A stretch of DNA of 64,000 nucleotides from contig CM060849.1 of assembly GCA_030737835.1 (NCBI GenBank), positions 434,001 to 498,000 on the forward strand, written 5' to 3'. The notes below the pieces were generated by a model. That model did not search any database and was not told the origin of the DNA. It saw only the letters and a list, made by a program, of their open reading frames with translations. Below, piece by piece: positions 10,825 to 22,149 of this stretch (within the stretch, counting starts at the first letter, position 1; every line of letters starts with the position of its first letter). The translations under genes and the position numbers were made by a program. This DNA is from Acorus gramineus (lineage: Eukaryota; Streptophyta; Magnoliopsida; Acorales; Acoraceae).

Positions 10825-10952
10825 TTTACTACTATTCATGTTAATGGGCCTCCAACATTAAAAAAAACCAAAAATAATATAAAAATCAAAACAAATAACC
10901 ATTTATCTTTTGTTTTATTTGAACAAAATTTTAAATTCTTCACTTTTACTAC

Positions 10953-11849
10953 TGAGGAGAATATTTTCCCCCTTCAGCTAGATTTGTGAGTTTATTGAGA
11001 AAAAGAACTCAAGCAATACGGATTCTCGCAGCTATGCTTTGATTCTATCCACGACTGAATAAGAAATAGCCCAAACAGAGCTCAATGATTGGGTTTGACT
11101 CAATGGGTAACTCTCTTCACCTTTTTCGACTATGATTGACTAGGCCTTTAGAGTGCTATCGCGTGACCCCTTGAGGATCAAGTCACATGTAGTTTCTTTC
11201 TTGATTCTCCTTGTAACCGCCTTGCCACTAAGTGCTTAGTGGGCCTTTTACCAAGGAAACGCTCCCGGTATTTATGTTCCACGTCGGTCCTTGACTACCC
11301 ACGTTCTGTTGGTAATGGGCCTTAAATGGTACCTCGGCAGTTACAGGCGTTAGTAGTCTTCTGACCGTTTCTTCTTCTTGCTGGGGGGGTCTCTTGACGT
11401 GCTCGCCCGTACGTTTCATAGCATGTCTACGAGGAGTAAGGTCGACCAACCAGACCTCGTGTCTGGTCGTGCCTTAGACTGCTTGCTTTCGAAGAGTAAG
11501 GCCGACCGACCAGACCTTGTGTCTGGTCGTGCCTTAGACTGCTCGCTTTCGAGGAGTAAAGTCGTCCGACCAGACCTTGTGTCTGGTCATACCTTAGACT
11601 ACTCGCCTCCGAGGAGTAAGGTCGACCAACCAGACCTCATGTTTGGTCGTGCCTTAGACTACTCGCCTTTGGGTGCCCAACCGCTCAACTAGACACTGGA
11701 TCTAGTCGTGTCAGCACATTTGGGAGAGTCATCATGACCAAGGATTGGAACTCGGATTCGTGGGTCCCACGGTAAGCCCACGTTCATCCTGGTGTGATGC
11801 ATTACCCCTTGAGGTGACACGTTTCGCGGTGAGGATTTTTACCTCCACA
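10953..11849 (-). mobile_element. 3' LTR of element 2
   Basis: It begins TGAGGAGAATATTTTCC and ends CTCCACA on the plus strand, and aligns end to end with 19736-20653. It lacks about 25 bp present in the partner at 19945-19975, including the TATAAAG box. Confidence 0.9.
11431..11690 (+). repeat. 60-bp minisatellite in the 3' LTR of element 2
   Basis: About four and a half units start GAGGAGTAAGGTCGACC and contain the short palindrome CCAGACCTCGTGTCTGG. The array also occurs in the partner LTR (20235-20485), so it predates insertion. Confidence 0.85.
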
Positions 11850-12164
11850 GATGCCCCCTCTTCTGCTCTTTTGGCTTGTCAAGAGAGCAGGAGATCATGA
11901 TAAATCACCTTGCCTCCATATCTCTTTGGAGGTCAAAGATCTGGTCGTCTACCTTCTCGGGATTCTCTGATCGCCCAGGATTTGACGAAGGATCTTGTTT
12001 TGTCAGCCTTAATGGCGAGTGGCCTCTAAATGGCGTATGGGAAATCCAAACGTCAACATCCCTTCGGATTCTGTGAATCCCCTTTTTATTGGCATTGATG
12101 ATTACTCCTCGATACTCGCAGTGAAATAAATGTGGCTGTCTTCTCGAGGCACCACTTCAATGGA

Positions 12165-12174
12165 TATAAAAAAG
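12165..12174 (+). promoter_or_regulatory. TATA box of accessory gene 1
   Basis: TATAAAAAAG lies 63 bp before the ATG at 12228, on the strand opposite to gag-pol. It suggests that the accessory gene has its own promoter. Confidence 0.55.
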
Positions 12175-12227
12175 GGAGGGTGAGAGGGAGGAACCCCTCA
12201 TCCCATCTCACTCCTTCCTTCATTATC

Positions 12228-13487
12228 ATGGAGGAAACTGCCACTACCGCAGCCCTCCACAGAGAGTTGGGCCTCTGGTTTGACTTCGTGGTTGACGAGT
12301 TGGCCGAAGATGAGGTCCCCACCCTTTACCTTGATTTCGTTCTCCTCCATCCCAGCTATTTCACAGATGGGGGTCTTTCTCTCCCTCTGCCACACCTGGT
12401 GGCAGAGTTTCTTGATTTCTTTGACCTCCATCCCATCCTGGTTGTTCCCAACGTATACGGCGTATTAATGTGCGTGGTCGCGTTGGGGAAGAAGACAGGA
12501 GTTGAGCTGGGCCTGACCGAGGTCCGTTGGATCTATCAGGTCAAGGCCTTATCCTCCGGGCAATCCCCGCCCTTCTACGTCTCTCGTCGGGCCAGAGCGC
12601 CAGAGCTGGTCCTCGGCATGGCACGGGGTGACATCCATGACTGGGAGAGTCGCCGGATTCGGGTCTGGGGTTCCTAGATGCCAGACGGTTGGGATTCATC
12701 CCATCATCATTTGTGTCACCCCAGGAGGCCGATGGTGGATGCCCCCAGGTCGAAGGTCGAGGAGGTGAAGATGAGCAACATCTCTCGGGTGATGGACTAT
12801 CTGAACTGATCGTGGTGGGAGCTCCTTGAATTGGAGGAACCGCGACGTGCTCCACCCGTTGTAACCTTTCTTGCTGGTGTGGTTGAGTCAGCAGGTGGCT
12901 CTTGTCCTATTCCTCCTACCACCGCCCTGCACAACGAAGAGAGGCGGCGCTCCTCGAGGCTCCTCTGGCTGGGTTCTGGATCAAATTCCATTGCTCTACC
13001 GGTGGACTTAAGCTTGTCACCTTCGCATTCTGTTCCACCATCTCCACCTGTAGTTCTATCATCTTCCTCTTCTTCTTCTTTTTCTTCATCGTCTGTTCCT
13101 CTTGAGGAACTTGTTCCTCCCACCCGTGACATGGATGCTGATGCCCTGCCGGCAGTGCCCCCAATGACCTCGGGCTCTGGGGTTGATGCTGCTCCTACTC
13201 TTGGAGACCGTCTACAGAGTGTCCTCCTCCCCTCTGGCGGCTCTTCAAGGAATTTGCAAGCCTCTGTTCATGCCACCTCCCTCTCCATAACTCATCAGTT
13301 GCGGTCGCTCCGCGAAGCCTGTGAGGGTGATGAGGAAGATTGCCTTCTGGACTTCATCAGCGGGTACCGCTTGGACTATGCTGACCATTCTCGTGGTTTT
13401 CGAGAGATGAGCAACGAAGAGCTTCTCGGACTACACCAAGATGTGAGGGAGAGGAAACTTCGTGGGAAGGGACGAGTAGAAGACTGA
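12228..13487 (+). pseudogene. Antisense accessory gene 1 of element 2
   Basis: One frame runs from ATG 12228 to TGA 13487, interrupted only by TAG at 12675-12677 and TGA at 12807-12809. Both are in frame, so the gene was recently a full ORF of about 420 codons. The N-terminal domain (LHPILVVPNVYGVLMCV, then PFYVSRRARAPELV) matches the pattern of the putative gypsy-type transposon domain found in antisense ORFs of Tat elements. A low-complexity Ser/Glu middle and a short C-terminal domain (LDFISGYRLDYADHSRGF) follow. A poly(A) signal AATAAA is at 13539-13544. Its biochemical role is unknown. Confidence 0.6.
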
Positions 13488-13941
13488 GCAGAGGGTTGAA
13501 ACCCTTTTTTTTTCTTTGTAACATTTATCCAATTAATGAATAAAAAATTAATTTCTTTGCTCAACCTTGATCATCTTTTATCTACTCGCTATAAAATTCT
13601 ATTGGTGGGTCGTGGAGTCCCAAAAACTTGTCGTATCTGCGATCACCCGCGAACAGGATCCTCAAACAGGATCTACAAACCAAGTTCACGAACAGGATTT
13701 CTCTAGTCATGCCCACGTGTCCGTAGGGGCTTTCTTGTCGTTCCGTCTCTTCTTCATGCCACGTGGTAAATTCGTGATAATAAATTCACCACGTTGGCTG
13801 CACGTTTATCAAAACTGGCTCCTCATTTCTCCCGCCAGCTGTCCCTCGATATTTGCAGAAGATTTCGGTGACAAATCTTCCATGATTTCAATTTTCTCAC
13901 TCCTGTCATGATTGCGGGGATTCGTCGAGGGAGGACCGTTC

Positions 13942-13947
13942 TATAAG
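13942..13947 (+). promoter_or_regulatory. Possible TATA box of accessory gene 2
   Basis: TATAAG lies about 100 bp before GCCACCATG (14046). The ATG frame stops after six codons, so the true start of the gene is unclear. Confidence 0.35.
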
Positions 13948-14099
13948 TTTCCATCATTTGGCGAGAAGAGGAGAGAGAATTCAGAAATCGAATCCCCTGT
14001 TCGTTTTCAAACTTTACCTCTTCTCGAATTTCTCCTCGCGCCACCATGTCGATAAACATTGTCTAGAAACTAAGGTCCTCCCTGTCAATTCTTGATTCC

Positions 14100-16266
14100 A
14101 TCGCCATCACACCTACTCCTTTCAGATCCATAGATGATCTTAAAGACAACAGCTCTGAGAAGCTCTTCATGTATCCTTCTCAGATGCTGAGGAGCTCCTT
14201 TCTTTTCCTTTCCTTGAGCTGGTCAAGGACTTCATGCGCCGATTCAATCTTCACCCAGTGCAATGCTCCCCTAATCTGTTACGGGTGCTGATGTGTGTCG
14301 TCACAATTAACCACAAGCTGCAGCTTCAGCTCGGGGTGGACGACATCCACCATCTGTATGACTTGAGGAAGTCGGAGCACGCCTACTATCTTCGGGCGAG
14401 ACCTGGCGCGGTCCCTCTTGTGGAAAATCTTCCCTCATCCGACAGCGGAAGGACGGATGAATACCTTGTGCAACTGACCGGCCCGTGGGCGCTTCCTGCC
14501 ACTGCTTCGGGTGACGCGCCGTGGGTGCCATGTCCCCTTCACCAAGCGAAATTGGGTGAGCATGAAATCATTGGATCTTATACACCTTATCTACCCTTGC
14601 CTTCTCTCTTTAGCCAATAGGCCTCCTTATGCTTCCTGCAGATGATTCGGAGCATGCCCCCCAAGACCCATCGGTGGTAAAGCTAGATCAGATTTCCAAG
14701 GCTCAAAAGCTGGAGGAAAAGAATTTTCAAAAAATCCTTAACCTCCCCGCATCCAGGGCTGCCGGCTCTTCTTTGACGGTAGCCGGCTCATCTTCGGGGT
14801 TCGACGCATCTCCTGCCCTTGCTGAGGCTGCCGCTTCCGAAGAAGTGGGCGAACGGTCCGCTGCCTCCAGAGGCAAGTTGGCTTTGAAGAAGAGGCCTAG
14901 ACTGCCACTTCCTTCAAAACGGCGGACCAAAGCTGCTCGCTCGACCTCATCAGTTGAGGGGGCAGACTCTGAAGGCATAGTCGAAGCCCTATCGGATGTT
15001 TCCCCCGTATCCCCCGTGGGGAGCGAACTACCTTCGAGTGCTGTCTGTGTGGCTACCGCCGAGCTTTCTTTGCCCTCCACCGAAGAGGGATGCCCACCAA
15101 GCTCTCCAGTCATTCAGGTACCAGAGACGGTGGAGGTTCCCTCTTCCCCGGAAGTCGATCCCTCCTTTGTCGAGGAGATAGTGGCCATGGCTTCATGAGC
15201 TCCTCTACGGTCGCTGCTTCGTCGGAGGTGCCCCCAGCCGAGATGCCGAAGGGCACTTTCAACATGACTACTCCTTCAGAGGTGCCACCAATCATCCCAG
15301 CTCCTGCTGGGATTCCCCCAGTCGCTTTGGCTGTGGTGGACGCTCCTCTTGTCACGACGTTCACGGTTTCACCTGGCGCTGCCATGGAGGCTGGGGCTCC
15401 ACGCTCTGCTCCCTCGGACACCCCCTCGGCCTCTGCTTCCACAGCTGCAACTGGTACCCATTCAGGAGGACCCCTTGCTGATCGCGCTAGCAAGAAGTTA
15501 GCCAGTGCACAGCTCAGGGGCTGTCTCCTTGAGGGCGACTTGAACTGGTCTCGCCAGGCTACGACAGAAGCATTTTCACCCGGCTTGGCTGGAGTTTTTA
15601 CAGCGTACGTGTTCGACTCCTATCTTCAAAGTTTCTTCTTCAATCCTTTAACCATTTGCTTTTCAGAATTCTGTCATCTGGCAGGTACTCTAACGAGCAA
15701 AGCCTGGACGCAATGAGGTCTGAAGACCTCCTGAAGTCTTCCAGGAGCTCGCTCGCCGTAGAGAAGCATAGCTTAAGTCGGCTGAGGAACAGACTGCGAT
15801 CGCGAAGCGAGCGCATCTTGCCGCAGAACTCACCGAATCCTCCACTCGTCGGGACTTGTCTGCTGCTCAGGTCTGGGCTTTTGCTGCTGAAGATCGCGTG
15901 AGAGAGCTCCTTGAGCTGAAGCTCTCTCAGTCGTTCGATCAGGCTTCCTTTTCCTTGCGGGCGCACAACGCAGAAAAGCGAGTCAAGGCCATGATGCATG
16001 AGTCACAAGAGCAGCAAGTCAAGCTCTGTGAACTTCGAACCGACTGTGCAGTCGACGGTCTGTCGAAGGGTCGAGCAGAAGCCTTCACGACTATGAGGGA
16101 CCAGATGAAGGAACTTTCAGATTCCTTGATGACTTGTGTCGAGAAGAACTATAATTGTGGATATCGTCAAGGTTATGAAGATAGATCCAACAACGTCTCT
16201 CCTCGTATCACCACTGATCCCCCTTCTGTTAGTGACTCTGGCCCTAGTGACGGGTCTCAGACCTAG
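14100..16266 (+). pseudogene. Antisense accessory gene 2 of element 2
   Basis: A second plus-strand gene of the same general kind. The N-terminal part has FPFLELVKDFMRRFNLHP and SPNLLRVLMCVVTINHK, paralogous to LHPILVVPNVYGVLMCV in gene 1. Two likely introns are visible: GTGAGCATG near 14560 to CCTGCAG at 14641, and GTACGTGTT near 15605 to TTTTCAG at 15667. The middle is Ser/Pro/Thr-rich. The C-terminal ORF (15856-16266) is charged and probably coiled coil (RVRELLELKLSQSFDQ). A frameshift near 15190 and a broken N-terminus make this copy non-functional. AATAAA follows near 16279. Confidence 0.55.
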
Positions 16267-16299
16267 ACATTTTGTAAAATAAACAATATTTTCATAAAT

Positions 16300-17142
16300 G
16301 ACATACCAGAAGTGGCAGCGTGCTGAGGTACTTTTTGATTTCTTCAAATGCCCTCTGACACTCTGGCGTCTATTCGAATCTCTGAGCCTTCCGCAGCAAC
16401 TAGAAGAATGGCTGGCATCAATCAGTGGCCCTAGAGATGAATCGGTTGAGAGCGGCCAACCTCCCCGCCAGCCTCTGTACCTCCTTTTTGTTCTGTGGGG
16501 GGCTCCATATCCAATATCGCCTTGATTTGGTTAGGGTTGGCTTCGATTTTTCGCTGCGTCGTCAGGTACCCCAGAAACTTGCCCGAGGTGACTCCAAAAG
16601 AGCATTTTGTCGCGTTTAGTTTGAGGCGGTACTTACGCAGCCCAGCGAAGATTTCTTCCATGTGGGCCAAGTGGTCAGTTTTTACCATCATGTCATCGAT
16701 GTAAACCTCAACAGTCTTACCGATCTGATGTTGGAAGATTTTAGTCACCAACCTCTGATAAGTGGCCCCTGTGTTCTTTAACCCGCCCGAACGGCATCAC
16801 TTTATAGCAGTAAATGCCCGTAGGGGTTATGAACGCTATCCTCTCCTGGTCGGGCTCGTGCATTGGGATTTGGTGGTAGCCTGAATAAGCATCCATAAAA
16901 CTCATTAGTTCATTACCCGATGAGGAGTCCACCAGTTGGTCGATCTTCGGAAGTGGGAAGCTGTCCTTCGGACAGGCGCTGTTCAAGTTGATGAAGTCCA
17001 CACAGACCCGCCACTTCTTGTTCTTCTTTGGAACCACCATGGTGTTGGCTAGCCACTCAGGGTGTCGCACTTCTCGTATGAACCCTACGGCCAGGAGTTT
17101 ATTCACCTCGTCTCGCACCGCCTCGGCATGTGTGGTGGCCAT
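16300..17142 (-). pseudogene. Reverse transcriptase of element 2, truncated
   Basis: From 17142 downward: DEVNKLLAVGFIREVRHPEW, CVDFINLNSACPKDSFPLPK, FMDAYSGYHQIPMH, then a frameshift in MPFG, where four extra bases (CGGG) near 16785 duplicate the preceding sequence. The second part (16751-16431) carries VYIDDMMVKT. After about 16430 stops accumulate and the frame fades at CQRAFEEIKKYLSTLPLL, the usual end of the RT domain. Nothing of RNase H or integrase follows. Confidence 0.85.
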
Positions 17143-17436
17143 TCATTGCTGCTTCGGTCGGACTGGACGGATGATCGGCGATATGGACAGCCGATGGCTT
17201 GCCACCTCAGGATCAATTCCCGGCATGTCTTGAGGCTTCCAGGCGAAGATGTCCCTGTTCTCGATGAGGAGGTCAAGTATCGCCTTTCTCTCTTCTGTGC
17301 GAAGAGTAAACTCCCGATGAGAAAGTATTTCACGGGGTCGAAGGGGGTCTATTGGGACCTTCTCGAGGTCTTCAAGGACCTTGTCTTCGGGACCGGGTCA
17401 GTGCTCATCAGCCTTGACTCGGTTTTGCAGTAATTG

Positions 17437-18230
17437 CTACTTTTCTGGATGAATTTCTCCGTCCTTAGGCTGTTCCTCGAAGTCTGGTAGGGCCGACTTC
17501 TCTGCCATTGCCGCCATGTAGCACCTCTTTGTGGCAACTTGGTCTCCTCGAATCTCCATTATCCCCTCGGCCGTGGGGAAATGGAGCCATTGATGGTACG
17601 TAGACGAAATCGACTTCATTGCGGCCAGCCAGGTGCGTCCGATGATGGCGTTGTATGGAGACGGGAGGTCCATGATAATGAACTCCGTCATAGTGGTCCA
17701 GTTCTCTATTCGAATCGGTAGTGTGATTCGTCCAGTGGGGACGACTTGTGCTCCGTTGAATGCGACCAGAGGGTCCTTCTGGGAGTGAGGTCAGCGGCTT
17801 TTAACCCCATCCGAAGAAAGGGTTTCATGAAGAGGATGTCGGCCAAGCTTCCTATATCAACGAGAATTCTCTTAACGTCGAAATTAGAGATACGCAGGGT
17901 GATTACCAGGGCGTCCGAGTGCGGGGATTGGACTCCTTCCAATTCAGCGTCAGAGAAAGTGATGGCTCCTTCATCACCGCTTCTTTGTCTTTTCACGACC
18001 AACTTCGGCTCCTGGTCGATGTGCATCATTTCGAAGGAGACCTGCATCGTCTTCGAGTCTCGACGGGCACTTTTTGGTGAGATATAATGCGGTACGCCTC
18101 CAAAAATGACATCAATGACCTCTACCGATGTATTAGGGCCAATGCTCATAACATGCCGCTCACCCGAAGCTGGGGGTTTCTCGATAGGACCATATTCCTT
18201 TAACCGTCCCTTTTGGAACTGGATCTCCAA
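17437..18230 (-). pseudogene. Gag end and protease of element 2
   Basis: The ORF 18230-17706 contains VKRILVDIGSLADILFM, the protease active site. The catalytic Asp is kept but the following Thr/Gly is Ile. The next ORF (17691-17437) carries FIIMDLPSPYNAIIGRTWL, the conserved C-terminal part. The two are separated by a frameshift near 17700. The segment 17436-17143 leads to RT without a clear open frame. Confidence 0.75.
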
Positions 18231-19697
18231 GAAGCCCCGGAGGATTCAGCATTGGTCGGTAGTATGGCACACGCTCTTGTGGTAGTCATAGCGGAGAGCT
18301 TGGTCCCGCTTTGATTCGTCGCTCCTCATGGGTGCGGGCCATTGGAACCACGGCTCCCCCTGGATTTTGGACAAGATCTGTGACGGAGGGACCTTGAAGA
18401 ACATCCCCCGTCCTTCTCGTACCTCGTTTGTTGAGGCACCAAGCTTCTTAACCTTCTCGCTCCGTTGATCCTTCTTATGTAGCTCCTGCGGACGTTTGAC
18501 CGCTGGTGACGGGGCGGCAACAGTTGGTGGAGACCGGGACGCAGCCATCGCCTACTTAAGGGTCCTCGATTGTTCTTCCACCTTGGCGTACTTTTCAGCA
18601 CGCCCCATTAAATCACGCAAGTGGCAGGGGGTACGCTTGATAAGAGACTCCTTGAGGCCGTTTCCGGACGGTAGGCCGTTTCGGAAAGCCATTATTGCTG
18701 CGTCCTCGTTGCAGTCTTCCACTTCAAATTTAAGGATGCGGAAGCGATTGACAAACTGTCGAATCGTCTCTCCTGATAGCATCTGGATCTTCATGAGATC
18801 GCCGAGGTCCTTCCTCCGCTGACTACAGATGAAGTGCTCGGTGAACATAGTGCCGAGCTCCTCGAAAGTTCTGATCGTCGCAAGGAGAAGGAGGTCGAAC
18901 CATGTCAAAGCGGCCTCTTCCAGGCTAGAAGGGAAGAGGCGGCACATAAGCCCATCATAGAGCTCATACAAGGCCATCGAATGTCGGAATGCCAAGATGT
19001 GATCATAGGGATCCGTCGTGCCATTGTACATCTTGAATATGGGCTAGACAAACTTCTGTGCAAAACGGGGAGGTGAATCCCCGTATTGCATGCTCCACCA
19101 TTTCGCGATTCAGAACGCGCCGTACTTTAGAGCGAAAAGCGTAACGCAGCTGCGCGACCTCTTCCCCAGCTCGAGGGCGGGTGGGGAATCATACCGACGC
19201 CCCTCCAAAACCTCACGTAAGATCGATCGCCCCTGGTGCGTTTGCCTCCGAGAGGCCTCCCGTCCCGTGAAGCGTTCTCCATGAGGTGAGCGCCCGTGCC
19301 TTTGTCCTTCATGGGGCCATCGACCCGCTCGAGGGGTGCGCGAGCGCCAACGAGACCGCTGCCTCTAATTGGAGGAAGAGGTACTTCCTTCCGAACCTTC
19401 AGCGTTGATGGTAGGGGGGTTGGGCCATACAGGAGGTGGCGGCAGGATTTCTTCCTGGACTGGCTGTTGTCGATCCACGTTCGTATAGAACTGTTGCATC
19501 GAGGCTTCGCTCATCTGCTGCATTGACTCTTGCAGACGAGTAAATAGAGTTTCCTGCGTGGACTCCATTACCCGCTTGAGGCCCTGGACTTGACTAGCCA
19601 AGGTTTCCGGGGAGCCGTCGGCAGCATCGGATGGGAGAACGTCTTGTTTCTGTCGTCCTCCTACATTAGTGTCACTTGGACTTGACATTGCGGACAC
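18231..19697 (-). pseudogene. Gag of element 2
   Basis: The start ATG at 19697 follows the primer site. The N-terminal ORF (19697-19365) is a glutamine-rich helix. The capsid core (19031-18552) shows YNGTTDPYDHILAFRHSM, LTWFDLLL and ETIRQFVNRFR. The C-terminal ORF (18548-18246) ends in YDYHKSVCHTTDQC, where the first Cys of the knuckle is Tyr. The stretch between 19365 and 19031 is not open in one frame. Confidence 0.75.
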
Positions 19698-19716
19698 TAG
19701 CTTTTTGTTTCAGTTT

Positions 19717-19732
19717 CCCACAGACGGCGCCA
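19717..19732 (-). promoter_or_regulatory. Primer-binding site, element 2
   Basis: TGGCGCCGTCTGTGGG on the minus strand, three bases after the 5' LTR end. Confidence 0.85.
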
Positions 19733-19735
19733 AGT

Positions 19736-20653
19736 TGAGGAGGATATTTTTCCCCTTCAACTAGATTTGTGAGTTTGCTGAGAAAAAGAACTCAAGCAAT
19801 ACGGATTCTCGTAGCTATGCTTCGATTCTCTTCACAATTGAATAGGAAATAACCCAAACAGAGCTCAATGATTGGGTTTGACTCATTGGGTAACTCTCTT
19901 CACCTTTTTCAACTGTGATTGACTGGGCCTTTAGAGTGCTATCTCTCGACCTCTTTATAGGCTGCCTACATACCCCTTGGGGATTAAGTCACACGTAGTT
20001 CCTTTCTTGACTGTCCTTGTAACCGCCTTGCCACTAAGTGCTTAGTGGGCCTTTTTACAGGGAAACACCCCCGGTATTTATGTTCCACGTCAGTCCTTGA
20101 CTACCCACGTTCTGTTGGTAATGGGCCTTAAATGCTACCTCAGCAGTTATAGGCGTTAGTGGTCTTCTGACCATTTCTTCTTCTTGCTCGATGTCTTTTG
20201 ACGTGCTCACCCATACGTTTCATAGCATGTCTGCGAGGAGTAAGGTCGACCGACCAGACCTCATGTCTGGTTGTGCCTTAGACTGCTTGCTTTCGAGGAG
20301 TAAGATCGACCGACCAGACCTTGTGTCTGGTCGTGCCTTAAATTGCTCGCTTTCGAGGGGTAAGGTCTTCCGACCAGACCTCGTGTCTGGTCGTGCCTTA
20401 GACTACTCGCCTCCGAGTAGTAAGGTCAATCGACCAGATCTCATGTTTGGTCGTGCCTTAGACTACTCACCTTTGGGTGCCCAACCGCTCAACTAGACAC
20501 TCGATCTAGTCGTGTCAGCACATCTGGGAGAGTCATCATGACCAAGGATTGGAACTCGGATTCATGGGTCCCACGGTAAGCCCACGTTCGTCCTGGTGTG
20601 AAGCATTACCCCTTGAGGTGACACATGTCACGGTCAGGATTTTTATCTCCAAA
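19736..20653 (-). mobile_element. 5' LTR of element 2
   Basis: A 918-bp partner of 10953-11849. It retains the TATA region (TATAAA at 19954-19959 on the minus strand) that the other LTR lacks. The last bases are ATCTCCAAA where the other LTR has CTCCACA. Confidence 0.9.
20235..20485 (+). repeat. 60-bp minisatellite in the 5' LTR of element 2
   Basis: The same GAGGAGTAAGGTCGACC array as at 11431-11690, with a few substitutions. Confidence 0.85.
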
Positions 20654-20752
20654 ACTACTATTTCATGTTAATAGGCCTCCAACGTTAAACAGAAACCAAA
20701 TATAATAAAAAAATAACCATGCACATATATTTATTTAATATAAGGGATTTTT

Positions 20753-21010
20753 AGTTTTAAGTCCCTGTAACCTATATGATTTAGTGATCAATCTCTCACT
20801 TCTTCATATTTTGGTTTAAGTCTCCAGATTTCAAGAGTATGTTCCTTTTTAGTTCCTCTCAGGGATTAAAAAGAAAACCAAATAATTTAGAGATTGGTCC
20901 CTGGGAGGGACTAAAAATGAACATACCCTTTAAATCTGGGGACTTCAATCGAAATATGAAGAATTGAGGAATCAATCACTAAATCATATAGTTTATGAGA
21001 ACTTAAAACT
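20753..21010. mobile_element. Fold-back MITE
   Basis: A near-perfect palindrome of about 258 bp. The left arm AGTTTTAAGTCCC.. (20753-20870) matches the reverse strand of the right arm ending ..CTTAAAACT (21010) over about 115 bp at roughly 80 percent by eye. It has no coding capacity and its superfamily is not assigned. Confidence 0.75.
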
Positions 21011-21063
21011 AGATATAATGAATATATAATCACTTTGGAATCTAACATAGCTGAATCTACCAT

Positions 21064-21067
<4 letters not shown>

Positions 21068-21093
<26 letters not shown>
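21068..21093. repeat. ATC microsatellite
   Basis: About nine ATC units. Confidence 0.95.
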
Positions 21094-21094
<1 letters not shown>

Positions 21095-21529
21095 ATAGGT
21101 ATGACAGACATATATAAACATGTCTTATACATTAAAAAAAACACAACATATATATAAATAAAATAAAATAATTATCTTGATCAAAAATCCATTCATAGGG
21201 TTCAGGGAAGGGGAAAGAGAACAGAGAGATATAAAATATATATTAAAATTAAAAATAAATAAAACATACAAAACTAATTCGTGGTAATTTTTCTAATTTA
21301 ACCTCGAATTCACGTTGAAGGGGTATTCCGCTCTCCTTGAATGCATGAATCGATTCACCTATTACAATAAAAAAAATATAATTAAAATGAAAGATGAAAA
21401 ACCTTAAAATATTCATTGAAAAATATTAAAACTGAAATTTTCAAAAAAAAATCAACTCAAAATAAATTTAAAATATGATAAACAACGTATATAAATAAAT
21501 TAAAAATACTGTGAGTTTGGTTGATTAAA

Positions 21530-21530
<1 letters not shown>

Positions 21531-21567
<37 letters not shown>
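21531..21567. repeat. GT/GA compound microsatellite
   Basis: GT repeated nine times or so, followed by GA repeated about ten times. Confidence 0.95.
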
Positions 21568-21722
21568 TTTGTGTTAGTCGGTGAATACTTTTTTTTACGG
21601 ATGGATGATTTTGATTTTTATGGAGAATTTTTGGGAGGAGATTTATAAAAAAACGAATGGATAAAGATGTCATTTGTGATTAGGATTCAGGTTTAATTTT
21701 TTGATATAGCTGATGCTTTTTA

Positions 21723-21905
21723 AATTTTAAATATAATAATCTATATTTATGCAATCTAATTATAATCTTATTAGATTGGATTATCATTGAATAATATTAA
21801 AAATTTAAAAATTATTAAACAATTGATTAAAAAGATAAAAAATGAAATGAAAATATTAGGTCATAGAATCCTTTTAATAAGTAAGTAATATATACTTTCT
21901 ATGCA
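21723..21905 (+). repeat. AT-rich dispersed repeat, copy 1
   Basis: Shares long runs with 24254-24625 (same strand) and with the reverse strand of 61435-61640, including a GGTCA(C/T)A..ATTCTTTTAATAAGTAA end. The flanks 21094-21530 and 21570-21722 show nothing beyond AT-rich DNA. Confidence 0.5.
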
Positions 21906-22149
21906 AACATAATTTTTCGTTGATGAGAAATAAATAATAAAAATAATATGGTTGCAAGAGTTCTACATATGCATGGATCAAATTATCTAGCATGCCATTC
22001 CCATTTCATATTTTTAAATTGTGGAAGGAGATGAATATATATGCTTTATGGAATCATAACACATGACTCTAACATGCTATGAACTTAACCGTATAATAAT
22101 AAATCAAAAAAATTGTTAGAACTTTTACCCTGGCATGGGTGTGACATTA

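Larger units (their letters stand above)
10953..20653 (-). mobile_element. Tat-like Ty3/gypsy retrotransposon 2, complete ends
   Basis: A 9701-bp element with LTRs at 10953-11849 and 19736-20653 and an exact five-base target duplication ACTAC (10948-10952 and 20654-20658). On the minus strand it has primer site, gag, protease and RT. RNase H and integrase are absent: the RT frame decays at about 16300, next to the poly(A) region of an antisense gene. Two antisense accessory genes fill 12228-16266. It must have moved with enzymes from another element, or lost these domains after insertion. Confidence 0.9.

Noticed and set aside
11378-11692. A 104-codon repetitive ORF, and its counterpart at 20191-20496
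   Set aside because: It is a read-through of the 60-bp LTR minisatellite and has no independent evidence of coding.
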